Position numbers and translations under genes: made by a program. A stretch of DNA of 64,000 nucleotides from contig NZ_PNLB01000007.1 in assembly GCF_013822795.1 (NCBI RefSeq), positions 62,001-126,000 of the forward strand, given 5' to 3'. The DNA comes from Phenylobacterium sp. (lineage in GTDB: Bacteria; Pseudomonadota; Alphaproteobacteria; Caulobacterales; Caulobacteraceae). The notes below the pieces were generated by a model. That model saw nothing but the letters and a program-made list of their open reading frames with translations, was not told the DNA's origin and searched no databases. The first letter of the stretch is position 1, and every line of letters starts with the position of its first letter. Below, piece after piece: positions 53,959 through 62,150 of this stretch.

Positions 53959-56625
53959 ATGTGGTTGCTGCGAGCGGTGCTTGGCGCGCTGGCGCTGCTG
54001 AGTATTGCGATCGCGCTCGCGCCTGAACCGCCGGCCTCGCCCATGCACGGCGTCCAGACCCACGTTGTCGTCGGACAGACGCAGACAGCGCCCCTCGCCG
54101 AGGTTACGGATCTGGACGCGGCGTTGCGGCCGGGGACCCCGCGGGACTCAGTCATCTACCGATCCTGGTCGCCGGCTGGCGTGCGCCCGCTGGCCCTCGA
54201 GATGGGACCGTTAGAGCCCGCGGACTATGTCGGGGTGCTGTATCAAGGCACGATCCGCGAGTACGAAACGCGCAACGCCCTCTATCTGCGGTGCTCCACG
54301 CACGAGCGGATAAAGCCCATAGCCGGGGGCGGAACCGCTGGCACGTACACCGAAACCATCGTGCCGCTCGGGGACAAGTGGTGCGCGGGCGGCGAGGTCT
54401 ATCTTCGGCTGGTCGGAACGTCCGATTTCCGGAACGTCGGGGTGGCGCAGCCCTACGCTGTCTCGGCGCTAAGTTACCTCAAGCAATCCTACCTTGGTTA
54501 CGTCGGCTTCTTTCTGACGGCGTTCGCGATCGTGCTCGCTCCGTTCTTTGCAGGGGGGCTGGTGGCCAGGGCCACGCGCAGCGGGGTGGATCCGGTGCTA
54601 GGCGGGTTCCTGGGGCTTGGGGCGGCCTGCCTGACCCTCTTCTACCTCTACGCCTGGACGCCGCTGCCCCCGCGCGGCGGGCTCCTCCCGGTCATGGCGC
54701 TCATCGGTGTTGCGGTCGGCGCGTGCTGGAAAGCTCCCGATCTGGCGCGGTCCGTCTGGCGCGCCCAACGGATCCCGGTTTACGTCTGGTTCCTCACCGG
54801 CTTTGTCGCCCTCACCGTTCTGCATCTCGGCGCTACGGGCTCGGGCGCGTGGGAGCCCGCCCATCGGTTTGCGCCGGCGATCTGGTCCTCCGATCACCTG
54901 CTTCCGGGCATGTTCGCCGAGGCCGTGCGACTGGGAACGCATCAACTCGTGACGATGCCCGGCGACTGGTCACTCAGCGATCGACCGCCGCTGATGGCCG
55001 GCGGGTACCTATTGTTCGCCGATGTCTTCGCCCTGCTCCAGGCGAACAATGACGGACCACACCTTCAACCCGTGGCGCTTGCCGTAGGCGGCGTGACGCT
55101 GACTTCGCTGTGGGCGGCGGCCCTCTACTGGGCGGCTCGCCGAGCCGGCAAACTGTCGCCGGCGATCGCCGCAATCGGCGTGCTGCTTGTTGCGCTCACT
55201 CCGTTCGCTTTGTTCAACACCGGCTACACTTGGCCAAAGCTGATGGGCGCGGCGTTCAGCATCGCCGCAACGGGTTACGCCTTCCGATTGCGGCCATCGC
55301 CGCGCGCCAGCGTCGGCGAAACGGCGACCTTTGGCGGCCTGGCCGGGTTCGCCATGCTCTGCCATGCGGCCTCGTCGTTCTTCCTCGCGCCTGCCGCGCT
55401 GGTCTACTTCGCAACGCGGCTATGGCGCTCGCCTAAGGCGCTGGTGGCCGGAGCGGCCGTCGGCCTTGCCTTGCTGGCCAGTTGGTCGGCCTACAAGGCG
55501 AGCGCCCTGCCCAGCCAGGACCCGCTGCTCGCCTACGCTCTGACCGGCGACCTGCATCTCGCCCCCAAGGAGTCGCTGCCAGAACGCCTCGCCGCGCGAT
55601 ACCAGAGCTTCACGGTGCTCCAGTGGCTCCAGACCAAGGCCGAGATCGCGGCCTATGTCTTTACGCCCAATCCTCCGCAGGGCCCCGAGCCGCTGGCGCG
55701 CCCTATCGTCCCTGGCGAGATCGATGTCGCGGGGCAGTTGCGGCGCTGGGATTTCTACGCGCTTAGCGCTGGCAATCTGTCGCTGTTGCTGTTGGGCGCG
55801 TTGGGCGTCTGGAGCTTCGCGCGCCCACGCGCCGAGCGGCCGCCCCAGGCGGCGATGGCGGCCCGCCTGCTCGCCTCCGCGGCTGGATGCTACGCGCTGT
55901 TCGTAGGCGTGACCTTCCTCGCGCTCTTCGTGCACCAATTCAGCTACGACGCCGTGCTGGCGCTGGCCTTGGCCGGCATCGTCGCGGCCGGCGCCATGCC
56001 TTGGGGCCGCAGCTTGCTGTTGGCCCTCGCCGCCGCGACAGGGCTCTATACGGGCGTCGTCTGGATTGCGGCGCCGCTCAGCAGCCTTGTCACCCTGGAC
56101 CTCGCGGCTTTGGGAACGCTGGCTCTGGTCGGCATCGGCGTGGGTCTCGCCTTGAGCCGCGGAGGCGCAGCGCCGCGTGGGCGCACGGCCCTGCTGGGGC
56201 TTGGTCTCGCCGTCTCCGTCGGCGGCTGCCTCATGCTTCGGCCAGGCGCCGTCGTTCGCGAACTGAGCCCGCCAGACCTGACGTACATGGCTGAGCTCGT
56301 CGCCAACCCGGCGGTTGATCCGGCGCGGTGCCGCGGCAACCTTGACGGAACGGTGGCGCGGAAGGTCGGGGGCTGGCGGATGTTCGGCTGGGCCTGGGAC
56401 GCCGCGGCCGGCGCGCCGGTGAAATCGATCGCCGTGCTCGACAACGGACTTCTCCTCGGCATGGCCGCCACCGGCCAGGCGCGCCCCGATGTTCCCAAAG
56501 GCCTGCCGACGGTGACCGATCCGGGCGTCGGCTGGCATCTCGACCTCAAGAAGCGTCCCGCGCATCCACAGATCGTAGCGACCCTGACCGACGGTTCGAT
56601 CTGCGCGTTGTCGGCCGCGTCCTGA
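53959..56625 (+). CDS. Large polytopic membrane protein, candidate GT-C glycosyltransferase
   Basis: An 888-residue protein: TM1 at residues 1-20, a soluble exoplasmic domain (about 25-170, including YRSWSPAGVRPLALEMG), then about a dozen transmembrane helices (about 175-745) and a C-terminal exoplasmic domain (about 775-888, GGWRMFGWAWDAAAGAPVKS). In the loop region, WSSDHLLPGMFAEAVRLG (Asp312) is followed by SLSDRPPLMAGGYLLFAD (Asp341-Arg-Pro-Pro-Leu), resembling the acidic first-loop motif and the KPPL motif of GT39/GT83-type GT-C enzymes that use polyprenyl-phosphate sugars. It leads the arabinose-pathway operon, so I infer a D-arabinofuranosyltransferase. I know no close named family. 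Confidence 0.6.
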   Translation: MWLLRAVLGALALLSIAIALAPEPPASPMHGVQTHVVVGQTQTAPLAEVTDLDAALRPGTPRDSVIYRSWSPAGVRPLALEMGPLEPADYVGVLYQGTIREYETRNALYLRCSTHERIKPIAGGGTAGTYTETIVPLGDKWCAGGEVYLRLVGTSDFRNVGVAQPYAVSALSYLKQSYLGYVGFFLTAFAIVLAPFFAGGLVARATRSGVDPVLGGFLGLGAACLTLFYLYAWTPLPPRGGLLPVMALIGVAVGACWKAPDLARSVWRAQRIPVYVWFLTGFVALTVLHLGATGSGAWEPAHRFAPAIWSSDHLLPGMFAEAVRLGTHQLVTMPGDWSLSDRPPLMAGGYLLFADVFALLQANNDGPHLQPVALAVGGVTLTSLWAAALYWAARRAGKLSPAIAAIGVLLVALTPFALFNTGYTWPKLMGAAFSIAATGYAFRLRPSPRASVGETATFGGLAGFAMLCHAASSFFLAPAALVYFATRLWRSPKALVAGAAVGLALLASWSAYKASALPSQDPLLAYALTGDLHLAPKESLPERLAARYQSFTVLQWLQTKAEIAAYVFTPNPPQGPEPLARPIVPGEIDVAGQLRRWDFYALSAGNLSLLLLGALGVWSFARPRAERPPQAAMAARLLASAAGCYALFVGVTFLALFVHQFSYDAVLALALAGIVAAGAMPWGRSLLLALAAATGLYTGVVWIAAPLSSLVTLDLAALGTLALVGIGVGLALSRGGAAPRGRTALLGLGLAVSVGGCLMLRPGAVVRELSPPDLTYMAELVANPAVDPARCRGNLDGTVARKVGGWRMFGWAWDAAAGAPVKSIAVLDNGLLLGMAATGQARPDVPKGLPTVTDPGVGWHLDLKKRPAHPQIVATLTDGSICALSAAS

Positions 56626-56719
56626 TGAGCTGCAGAATCGTCCCATGCTCGCGGCGTCAGGCCGCAAGACCTGCGCCGGCGAGATCCGCCGGCAGTCCCC
56701 CTAGAGTGCGTGTCCTTCC

Positions 56720-57652
56720 ATGATGCAGCGTGTTCTCGTCACCGGCGCGGCGGGCCTCGTCGGCCAGAACCTGATCGCCCAGCTAGCGCGCGCCGGCGAG
56801 TTCGAGCTGGTGGCCGTCGACAAGCACCCGCAGAACACCGCGGTCCTTCAGCAGCTGCATCCGCAGCTGCAGGTGATCACCGCCGATCTGGCCGAGCCGG
56901 GCGCCTGGGAGGATGTCGCGGCGGGCTGCGACGCCGTGGTCATGCTGCAAGCCCAGATCGGGGGACTCGATCCGGAAGCGTTCCGGCGCAACAACATCGT
57001 CGCGACGGAGCGGGTGCTGGCGGCCGCCGCGCGCGGCAAGCGGCCCTATGTGGCGCATGTCAGCTCGTCGGTCGTGAACTCCCAGGCCCATGACCTCTAC
57101 ACCGAGAGCAAGAAGGCGCAGGAGGCGATCGTCGCACGGTGCGAGCTGCCGCATGTCATCCTGCGGCCGACGCTGATGTTCGGCTGGTTCGACCGCAAGC
57201 ACCTGGGCTGGCTGGCCCGCTTCATGCGCCGCGCGCCGGTGTTTCCGATTCCCGGAGACGGGCGCTATCTGCGCCAACCCCTCTACGCCGGCGACTTCGC
57301 CAGCATCATCGGCGCCTGCTTGCACGAGCGGAGGGAGGGCGCGTTCAACATCTCCGGCCAGGAGCGGATCGACTATATCGATCTCATCCGGCAGATCCGC
57401 GATATCGACGGATCGAAGACGCCTATCGTCAGGATACCCGTCTGGCTCTTCAGTATCCTGCTGAAGACCTATGCGATCTTCGACCGCAATCCGCCGTTCA
57501 CCACCGCCCAGCTAAAGGCGTTGAGGACGCCGGACGTGTTCGAGGTGATCGACTGGCCGGCCATTTTCGGCGTGCGAGCGACGCCCCTGCGCGAGGCGTT
57601 GAGCGCCACCTTGAAGGACCCCGCCTACGCCGATGTCGAGCTGACCTTCTGA
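56720..57652 (+). CDS. NAD-dependent epimerase/dehydratase (extended SDR)
   Basis: A 310-residue extended SDR. The NAD motif VLVTGAAGLVGQNLIAQLARAG is at the N-terminus, DLAEPGAWEDVAAGCDAVV follows, and the active site is HVSSSVVNSQAHDLYTESKKAQE with catalytic Tyr-x3-Lys (YTESK). YLRQPLYAGDFASII and NISGQERIDYIDLIRQI are typical of sugar-nucleotide epimerases. The substrate is unknown; operon context suggests sugar-nucleotide or polyprenyl-sugar modification. It starts 94 bases after the GT-C-like gene, and its stop overlaps the next start by one base (TGATG). Confidence 0.82.
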   Translation: MMQRVLVTGAAGLVGQNLIAQLARAGEFELVAVDKHPQNTAVLQQLHPQLQVITADLAEPGAWEDVAAGCDAVVMLQAQIGGLDPEAFRRNNIVATERVLAAAARGKRPYVAHVSSSVVNSQAHDLYTESKKAQEAIVARCELPHVILRPTLMFGWFDRKHLGWLARFMRRAPVFPIPGDGRYLRQPLYAGDFASIIGACLHERREGAFNISGQERIDYIDLIRQIRDIDGSKTPIVRIPVWLFSILLKTYAIFDRNPPFTTAQLKALRTPDVFEVIDWPAIFGVRATPLREALSATLKDPAYADVELTF

Positions 57653-58947
57653 TGGCCCGGGCGGACGACAAACTGCTGGTGATCGGCGCTGGGCCGATGG
57701 GACTAGCCGCGGCCTATTACGCCGCCAAGGCCGGGTGGAAGGTCGAGGTCCTGGAGGCCGGAGACCGGCCCGGCGGCATGGCCGCGCATTTCGATTTCAA
57801 CGGTCTGTCGCTGGAGCGCTTCTACCATTTCTGCTGCCGCAGCGACGTCGACACCACCGCGCTGCTGGCCGAACTCGGCCTCCCGCCGATCCGCTGGGTC
57901 CCGACCAAGATGGGGTTCTTCGTCGACGGCAAGCTGCATCCGTGGGGCGATCCGATCTCGCTGCTGACCTTCCCCGGCATGAGCCTGGTCGAGAAGGTGC
58001 GCTACGGCCTGCAGGCCTATCTCTCCACCAAGCGGTCGGATTGGCGGCGGCTCGACAAGATCAGCGCCGCGGACTGGTTCCGCGCGTGGTGCGGGCCACG
58101 GGTCTACGACAAGCTCTGGCGGCCGCTGTTCGAGCTGAAATTCTACGAGCACGCCGAGAGCATCTCTGCAGCCTGGGTCTGGCAGCGGATCAAGCGGCTG
58201 GGCCGTTCGCGCCGCTCGCTGTTCCAGGAGGAGCTCGGCTACATCGAGGGCGGCTCGGAGGCGCTGGTCGCAGCCCTGACGGCGGCGATCGAGAAGATGG
58301 GCGGCAAGATCCATCTGTCGACCCCGGCCGCACGCCTGCTGATCGACCAAGGGCAGGTACAGGGCGTCGAAGCCCGCGACGGACGCCGGTTCGAGGCCAG
58401 CCAGGTCATCTCGACCGTCGCCATGCCGTATGCGGCCGCGATGCTGGCCGACCAGCCCGAGCTGGCGCGCGCCTATGCCCAGTTCGAGAATGTCGGCGTG
58501 GTCTGCGTCGTCCACCAGCTGGCCAAGCCGGTCACCGCGAACTTCTGGGTCAACATCTCTGATCCGGCCATCGGCGCGCCGGGTTTCGTCGAGTTTTCGA
58601 ACCTGCGCCCGCTCGACCGACACATCGTCTACGTCCCCTACTACATGCCCTCGGACAACCTCGCCTTCGGGCGGCCTGATGAGACCTTCGTCGACGAGAG
58701 CTATGGCTATCTACAGCGCGTGAACCCGGCGCTCGGCCCTGAGGACCGCATCGCCAGCCATGTCGCGCGCCTGCGCTACGCCCAGCCAGTCTGCGATGTC
58801 GGGTTCGGCGACAAGATCCCCAATCCGCAGACGCCCGTGGCCGGGCTTCAGATCGCCGACACCTGCTTCTACTATCCCGAGGACCGCGGCGTATCCGAGA
58901 GCATCGGCTATGCCCGACGCCTGGTGGAGAGCCTTCCGCGTGCATGA
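57652..58947 (+). CDS. FAD-dependent oxidoreductase, protoporphyrinogen oxidase/UDP-galactopyranose mutase-like
   Basis: A 431-residue flavoprotein. The dinucleotide motif LLVIGAGPMGLAAAYYAAKAGWKVEVLEAGDRPGGMAAHF occupies residues 8-47. LSLERFYHFCCRSD and LGYIEGGSEALVAALTAAIEKMGGKIHL are characteristic of the amine-oxidase/UGM-like superfamily, and ADTCFYYPEDRGVSESIGYARRLV closes the FAD site. Similar genes occur near polysaccharide loci. In this operon it could act as a mutase or desaturase on a lipid-linked or nucleotide sugar (inference). The start ATG shares a base with the upstream stop; the longer open frame from 57139 is a shadow. Confidence 0.8.
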   Translation: MARADDKLLVIGAGPMGLAAAYYAAKAGWKVEVLEAGDRPGGMAAHFDFNGLSLERFYHFCCRSDVDTTALLAELGLPPIRWVPTKMGFFVDGKLHPWGDPISLLTFPGMSLVEKVRYGLQAYLSTKRSDWRRLDKISAADWFRAWCGPRVYDKLWRPLFELKFYEHAESISAAWVWQRIKRLGRSRRSLFQEELGYIEGGSEALVAALTAAIEKMGGKIHLSTPAARLLIDQGQVQGVEARDGRRFEASQVISTVAMPYAAAMLADQPELARAYAQFENVGVVCVVHQLAKPVTANFWVNISDPAIGAPGFVEFSNLRPLDRHIVYVPYYMPSDNLAFGRPDETFVDESYGYLQRVNPALGPEDRIASHVARLRYAQPVCDVGFGDKIPNPQTPVAGLQIADTCFYYPEDRGVSESIGYARRLVESLPRA

Positions 58948-59368
58948 GCGCCTGCGCCCATTGCTGAGCCGGCAGTTCGCGGCCTTCCTACTGGTCGGCG
59001 GAACCGCCGCCGCGGCCCAATGGCTGAGCCGTTTCGCCTTCAGCCACGCCCTGCCCTATGCCGCGGCCGTGGTTTGCGCCTATGCGGTCGGCGTGCTGGT
59101 CGCCTTCGAGCTCAACCGGCGCTTCGTCTTCCCGACCGCGCCGGGCGAGCGCCGCGGCCAGTTCATGCGCTTCGTGGCGGTGAACGTCGTGTCGTTCGCC
59201 GTCGTCTGGCTGGTCTCCATGCTGCTGGGTGAGTTGCTGCTGCCGCGGTTCATGGCGCGCCCCTGGGCCGAGGCGATCGGCCACGGCGTTGGCGTGCTGT
59301 CCCCCGCCGTGCTCAGCTTCGCCCTGCACAAGCGCTACACGTTCCGAACCCACGGGCCCGCCAAATGA
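58940..59368 (+). CDS. GtrA family membrane protein
   Basis: A 142-residue protein with four transmembrane helices: LSRQFAAFLLVGGTAAAAQWLSRFAF at the N-terminus, VVCAYAVGVLVAFELNRRFVFPT, FMRFVAVNVVSFAVVWLVSMLLGELL and GHGVGVLSPAVLSFALHKRYTF. FELNRRFVF and LHKRYTF are GtrA hallmarks. GtrA proteins are thought to flip polyprenyl-phosphate sugars; Mycobacterium Rv3789, next to DprE1/DprE2, is a homologue connected with the DPA pathway. A GTG at 58940 is the likely start (eight-base overlap); an in-frame ATG at 58910 is possible. It overlaps ubiA by four bases. Confidence 0.88.
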   Translation: MHERLRPLLSRQFAAFLLVGGTAAAAQWLSRFAFSHALPYAAAVVCAYAVGVLVAFELNRRFVFPTAPGERRGQFMRFVAVNVVSFAVVWLVSMLLGELLLPRFMARPWAEAIGHGVGVLSPAVLSFALHKRYTFRTHGPAK

Positions 59369-60822
59369 CCCTGAACGCTCAAGGTGCAGTCGCCAGCGTG
59401 CTGGTCGTCGACCTCGACGACACCCTGGTCCGCACCGACACCCTGGCCGAGCAGTTCGTGGCCCTAGTGTTCCGCAAGCCCCTGGCCGCGCTCACGCTGT
59501 TGCCGACGCTGCTGCGTGGCCGCGCGGCGTTCAAGGATCGTCTGGCGCAGTTGCAGCCGCTGGATCCCGCCGCCCTGCCGTACAACGAGCCTCTGCTGGA
59601 CTTCCTGCGCGGAGAGAAATCGCAGTCGCGGCCGATCCATCTGGTCACCGCCGCGCACCAGTCCATCGCCGACGCCGTGGCCGACCACTGTGGCCTGTTC
59701 GACAGCGCCGAGGGCAGTGATGCAGGGCGCAACCTCAAAGGCGCACGCAAAGCCGAGCGCCTGGCCGAGCGCTTCCCGGAAGGCTTCTGCTATGCCGGCG
59801 ACTCCCGGGCCGACCTCAAGGTCTGGGCGCATGCCGAAAGCATTGTGCTGGCGGGCGCGACCGCCAGCGTCGCCCAAGACGCGCGAAACCTGGGCAAGCC
59901 GCTCGAAGCCGAGTTCGGTCGCGACCGGCCCAGCCCGAAGACCTGGCGGCGCGCGCTGCGCCTGCACCAGTGGACCAAGAACCTGCTCGTGTTCCTGCCG
60001 CTGCTGCTATCGCAGAAGTTCACCGAGCCCCACGCCCTGCTGCTGAGCGTGGTGGCGTTCATCGCCCTCGGACTAACCGCCTCGGCGACCTATCTGGTCA
60101 ACGACCTCTCGGACCTGGCGTCCGACCGGCGGCACGCCACCAAGCGGCATCGACCGCTGGCGGCGGGCGTGCTGCGCATCGAGCATGTCGCGGTCGCCGT
60201 CCCGCTGCTGCTGCTGCTCGCCGCCGGCCTGGCGCTGGCGACGTCGCCGATCCTGCTGCTGGGCCTGGCGGGCTACGCCGTCCTGACCCTGACCTACACC
60301 TTCCGCCTGAAGCGACTGGCGCTGTTGGACGTCGCGGCCCTAGCCGCGCTCTACGCCATCCGCATCGCGATCGGCGCAGCGGTGATCGGCACCCCGCAAT
60401 CACCCTGGCTGGTCACCTTCTCGCTGTTCTTCTTCTTCTCGATGTCGCTGGCCAAGCGCTACGCCGAGATCCACAACCTGCGGGGCGGCGAAGCCTCCCG
60501 CCTCCTGCCGGGACGCGGCTATCGCACCGACGACGGGCCGGCGGTGCTGGCGCTCGGGGCGGCCTCCAGCGTCGCCTCGGTGCTGATCGTGGTGACCTAT
60601 CTGATGGAAGAGGCGTTCCCCTCGAACATCTATGCGCGGCCCGATTGGCTGTGGGTCGCACCGTTTCTGCTGATGATCTGGGTCGCGCGGCTCTGGCTGA
60701 TCGCCGGACGAGGCGAGCTGGACGAAGACCCGATCGCCTATGCCATCCGTGATCGCTTCAGCTGGAAGCTGATGGTCCCGCTGGTCGGGGCCTTCGTGCT
60801 GGCCACGCTCGCATGGCCCTGA
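59365..60822 (+). CDS. HAD phosphatase-UbiA prenyltransferase fusion (decaprenylphosphoryl-phosphoribose synthase/phosphatase-like)
   Basis: A 485-residue fusion. Residues 1-185 form a HAD domain: VVDLDDTLVRTD (Asp16, Asp18, Thr20), HLVTAAHQ (motif II Thr95) and CYAGDSRADLKVW (Asp146, Asp150). Residues 195-485 are a UbiA-family polytopic prenyltransferase with RLHQWTKNLLVFLPLLL, the NDLSDLASD aspartate motif (Asn246-Asp254) and EDPIAYAIRDR near the C-terminus, which matches Rv3806c-type DPPR synthases (DPVAFALRDR-like). I infer transfer of 5-phosphoribosyl from PRPP to polyprenyl phosphate (UbiA half) and removal of the 5-phosphate (HAD half). Confidence 0.87.
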   Translation: MTLNAQGAVASVLVVDLDDTLVRTDTLAEQFVALVFRKPLAALTLLPTLLRGRAAFKDRLAQLQPLDPAALPYNEPLLDFLRGEKSQSRPIHLVTAAHQSIADAVADHCGLFDSAEGSDAGRNLKGARKAERLAERFPEGFCYAGDSRADLKVWAHAESIVLAGATASVAQDARNLGKPLEAEFGRDRPSPKTWRRALRLHQWTKNLLVFLPLLLSQKFTEPHALLLSVVAFIALGLTASATYLVNDLSDLASDRRHATKRHRPLAAGVLRIEHVAVAVPLLLLLAAGLALATSPILLLGLAGYAVLTLTYTFRLKRLALLDVAALAALYAIRIAIGAAVIGTPQSPWLVTFSLFFFFSMSLAKRYAEIHNLRGGEASRLLPGRGYRTDDGPAVLALGAASSVASVLIVVTYLMEEAFPSNIYARPDWLWVAPFLLMIWVARLWLIAGRGELDEDPIAYAIRDRFSWKLMVPLVGAFVLATLAWP

Positions 60823-62150
60823 GCTTTCACAGCCAGGTCGTCGAGCCCTGGGGGCGCACGCCGCGCCTGCCTCATCAGGTCGCCCGGCCCCTGCATCGGG
60901 ACCAATTGCCGGGACTGATCGGAGAGGCCGCCGGAGGCGGCGGGCTGCTCGCCGCCGGCCTTCACCGTTCCTATGGCGACAGCGGCCTTAATCCCGACGG
61001 GCTGATGATCTCGATGCGCGGCGTCGACCGGTTCATCGCCTTCGACCCTGCGAGCGGCGTCCTGCGCGCCGAGGCCGGGGTCAGCCTGGATGAGATCTTG
61101 CGGATGGCGACGCCGCACGGCTGGTTTCTGCCGACGACGCCGGGCACGCGGTTCGTGACCTTGGGCGGGGCGATCGCCAACGACGTGCACGGCAAGAACC
61201 ATCATCGCGCCGGTTCGTTCGGGCGGCATGTCCGCCGCATCGGGTTGCTGCGCTCGGACGCCGGCGCCCTGGAGCTGTCGCCGCAGGAGCGGCCCGAGCT
61301 GTTCCACGCGACCCTCGGGGGCCTGGGTCTTACCGGCCTGATCGCCTGGGCCGAGATCGCGCTTGCGCCGATCCCGAGCACCTTCGTCGACGAAGAGACC
61401 GTGCCTTTCGCAAACCTGGCCGAGTACTTCCTGCTAAGCGCTGAGAGCGACCCGCGCTTCGAGCATGTCTCGTCGTGGATCGACTGCACCGCCAGCGGCA
61501 CGGCGCTGGGACGCGGCGTCATGTACCGCGCCAACTGGTCCGCGGCGGGCGGGCTGGCGCCGCACGCCCCGCGCCAGAAGCTGCAGGTTCCGATCACGGC
61601 GCCCCCGGGCCTCATGAACAAACTGTCGCTGCGGGCCTTCAACGCCGCCTATGGCGGGATGCAGCGGATGCGCCGCGGGACCGCCCGCAAGCACTATGGC
61701 GGGGCGTTCTATCCGCTCGACGCCATCGGCGGCTGGAACCGCTTCTATGGTCCGGCCGGCTTCTACCAGCACCAGTTCATGGCTCCCCTGGCGGCGCAGA
61801 AAGACGCCATGACCGAGGCGCTGCGGACCCTCGTCGCCGCTGGCCAGGGCTCGTTCCTGGCGGTGCTCAAGAGCCTGGGGCCGCTACGCTCGGGCGGCCT
61901 CGTCTCGTTCGAGGGGCCAGGCGCCTCGCTGGCGTTGGATTTCCCAAACCGTGGCGAAGCGACCCTGAAACTGCTCGAACGTCTCGACAGCATCGTCGTG
62001 GCGGCCGGCGGCAAGATCTATCCGGCCAAGGACGGGCGCATGTCCGCGGCCACATTCCGCGCGGGCTATCCGCGCTGGCGCGAGCTCGAGGCTCTGCGCG
62101 ATCCCTTGTTTTCTTCACGTTTCTGGCGACGAGTGACACATGACCAATAA
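60813..62150 (+). CDS. dprE1: Decaprenylphosphoryl-beta-D-ribose oxidase-like FAD oxidoreductase (DprE1 family)
   Basis: A 445-residue VAO-fold flavoprotein closely matching mycobacterial DprE1. HRSYGDSGLN, PGTRFVTLGGAIANDVHGKNHHRAGSFGRHV (His126 at the FAD-attachment/active-site position), HATLGGLGLTGLI, YPLDAIGGWNRFYGPAGFYQHQF and KIYPAKDGR (Lys406) all align. It would oxidise the ribose C2 hydroxyl of polyprenyl-phosphoryl ribose. The cysteine targeted by benzothiazinones (Cys387 in M. tuberculosis) is Ala374 here. It overlaps the ubiA fusion by 10 bases and dprE2 by 11. Confidence 0.92.
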   Translation: MALSFHSQVVEPWGRTPRLPHQVARPLHRDQLPGLIGEAAGGGGLLAAGLHRSYGDSGLNPDGLMISMRGVDRFIAFDPASGVLRAEAGVSLDEILRMATPHGWFLPTTPGTRFVTLGGAIANDVHGKNHHRAGSFGRHVRRIGLLRSDAGALELSPQERPELFHATLGGLGLTGLIAWAEIALAPIPSTFVDEETVPFANLAEYFLLSAESDPRFEHVSSWIDCTASGTALGRGVMYRANWSAAGGLAPHAPRQKLQVPITAPPGLMNKLSLRAFNAAYGGMQRMRRGTARKHYGGAFYPLDAIGGWNRFYGPAGFYQHQFMAPLAAQKDAMTEALRTLVAAGQGSFLAVLKSLGPLRSGGLVSFEGPGASLALDFPNRGEATLKLLERLDSIVVAAGGKIYPAKDGRMSAATFRAGYPRWRELEALRDPLFSSRFWRRVTHDQ

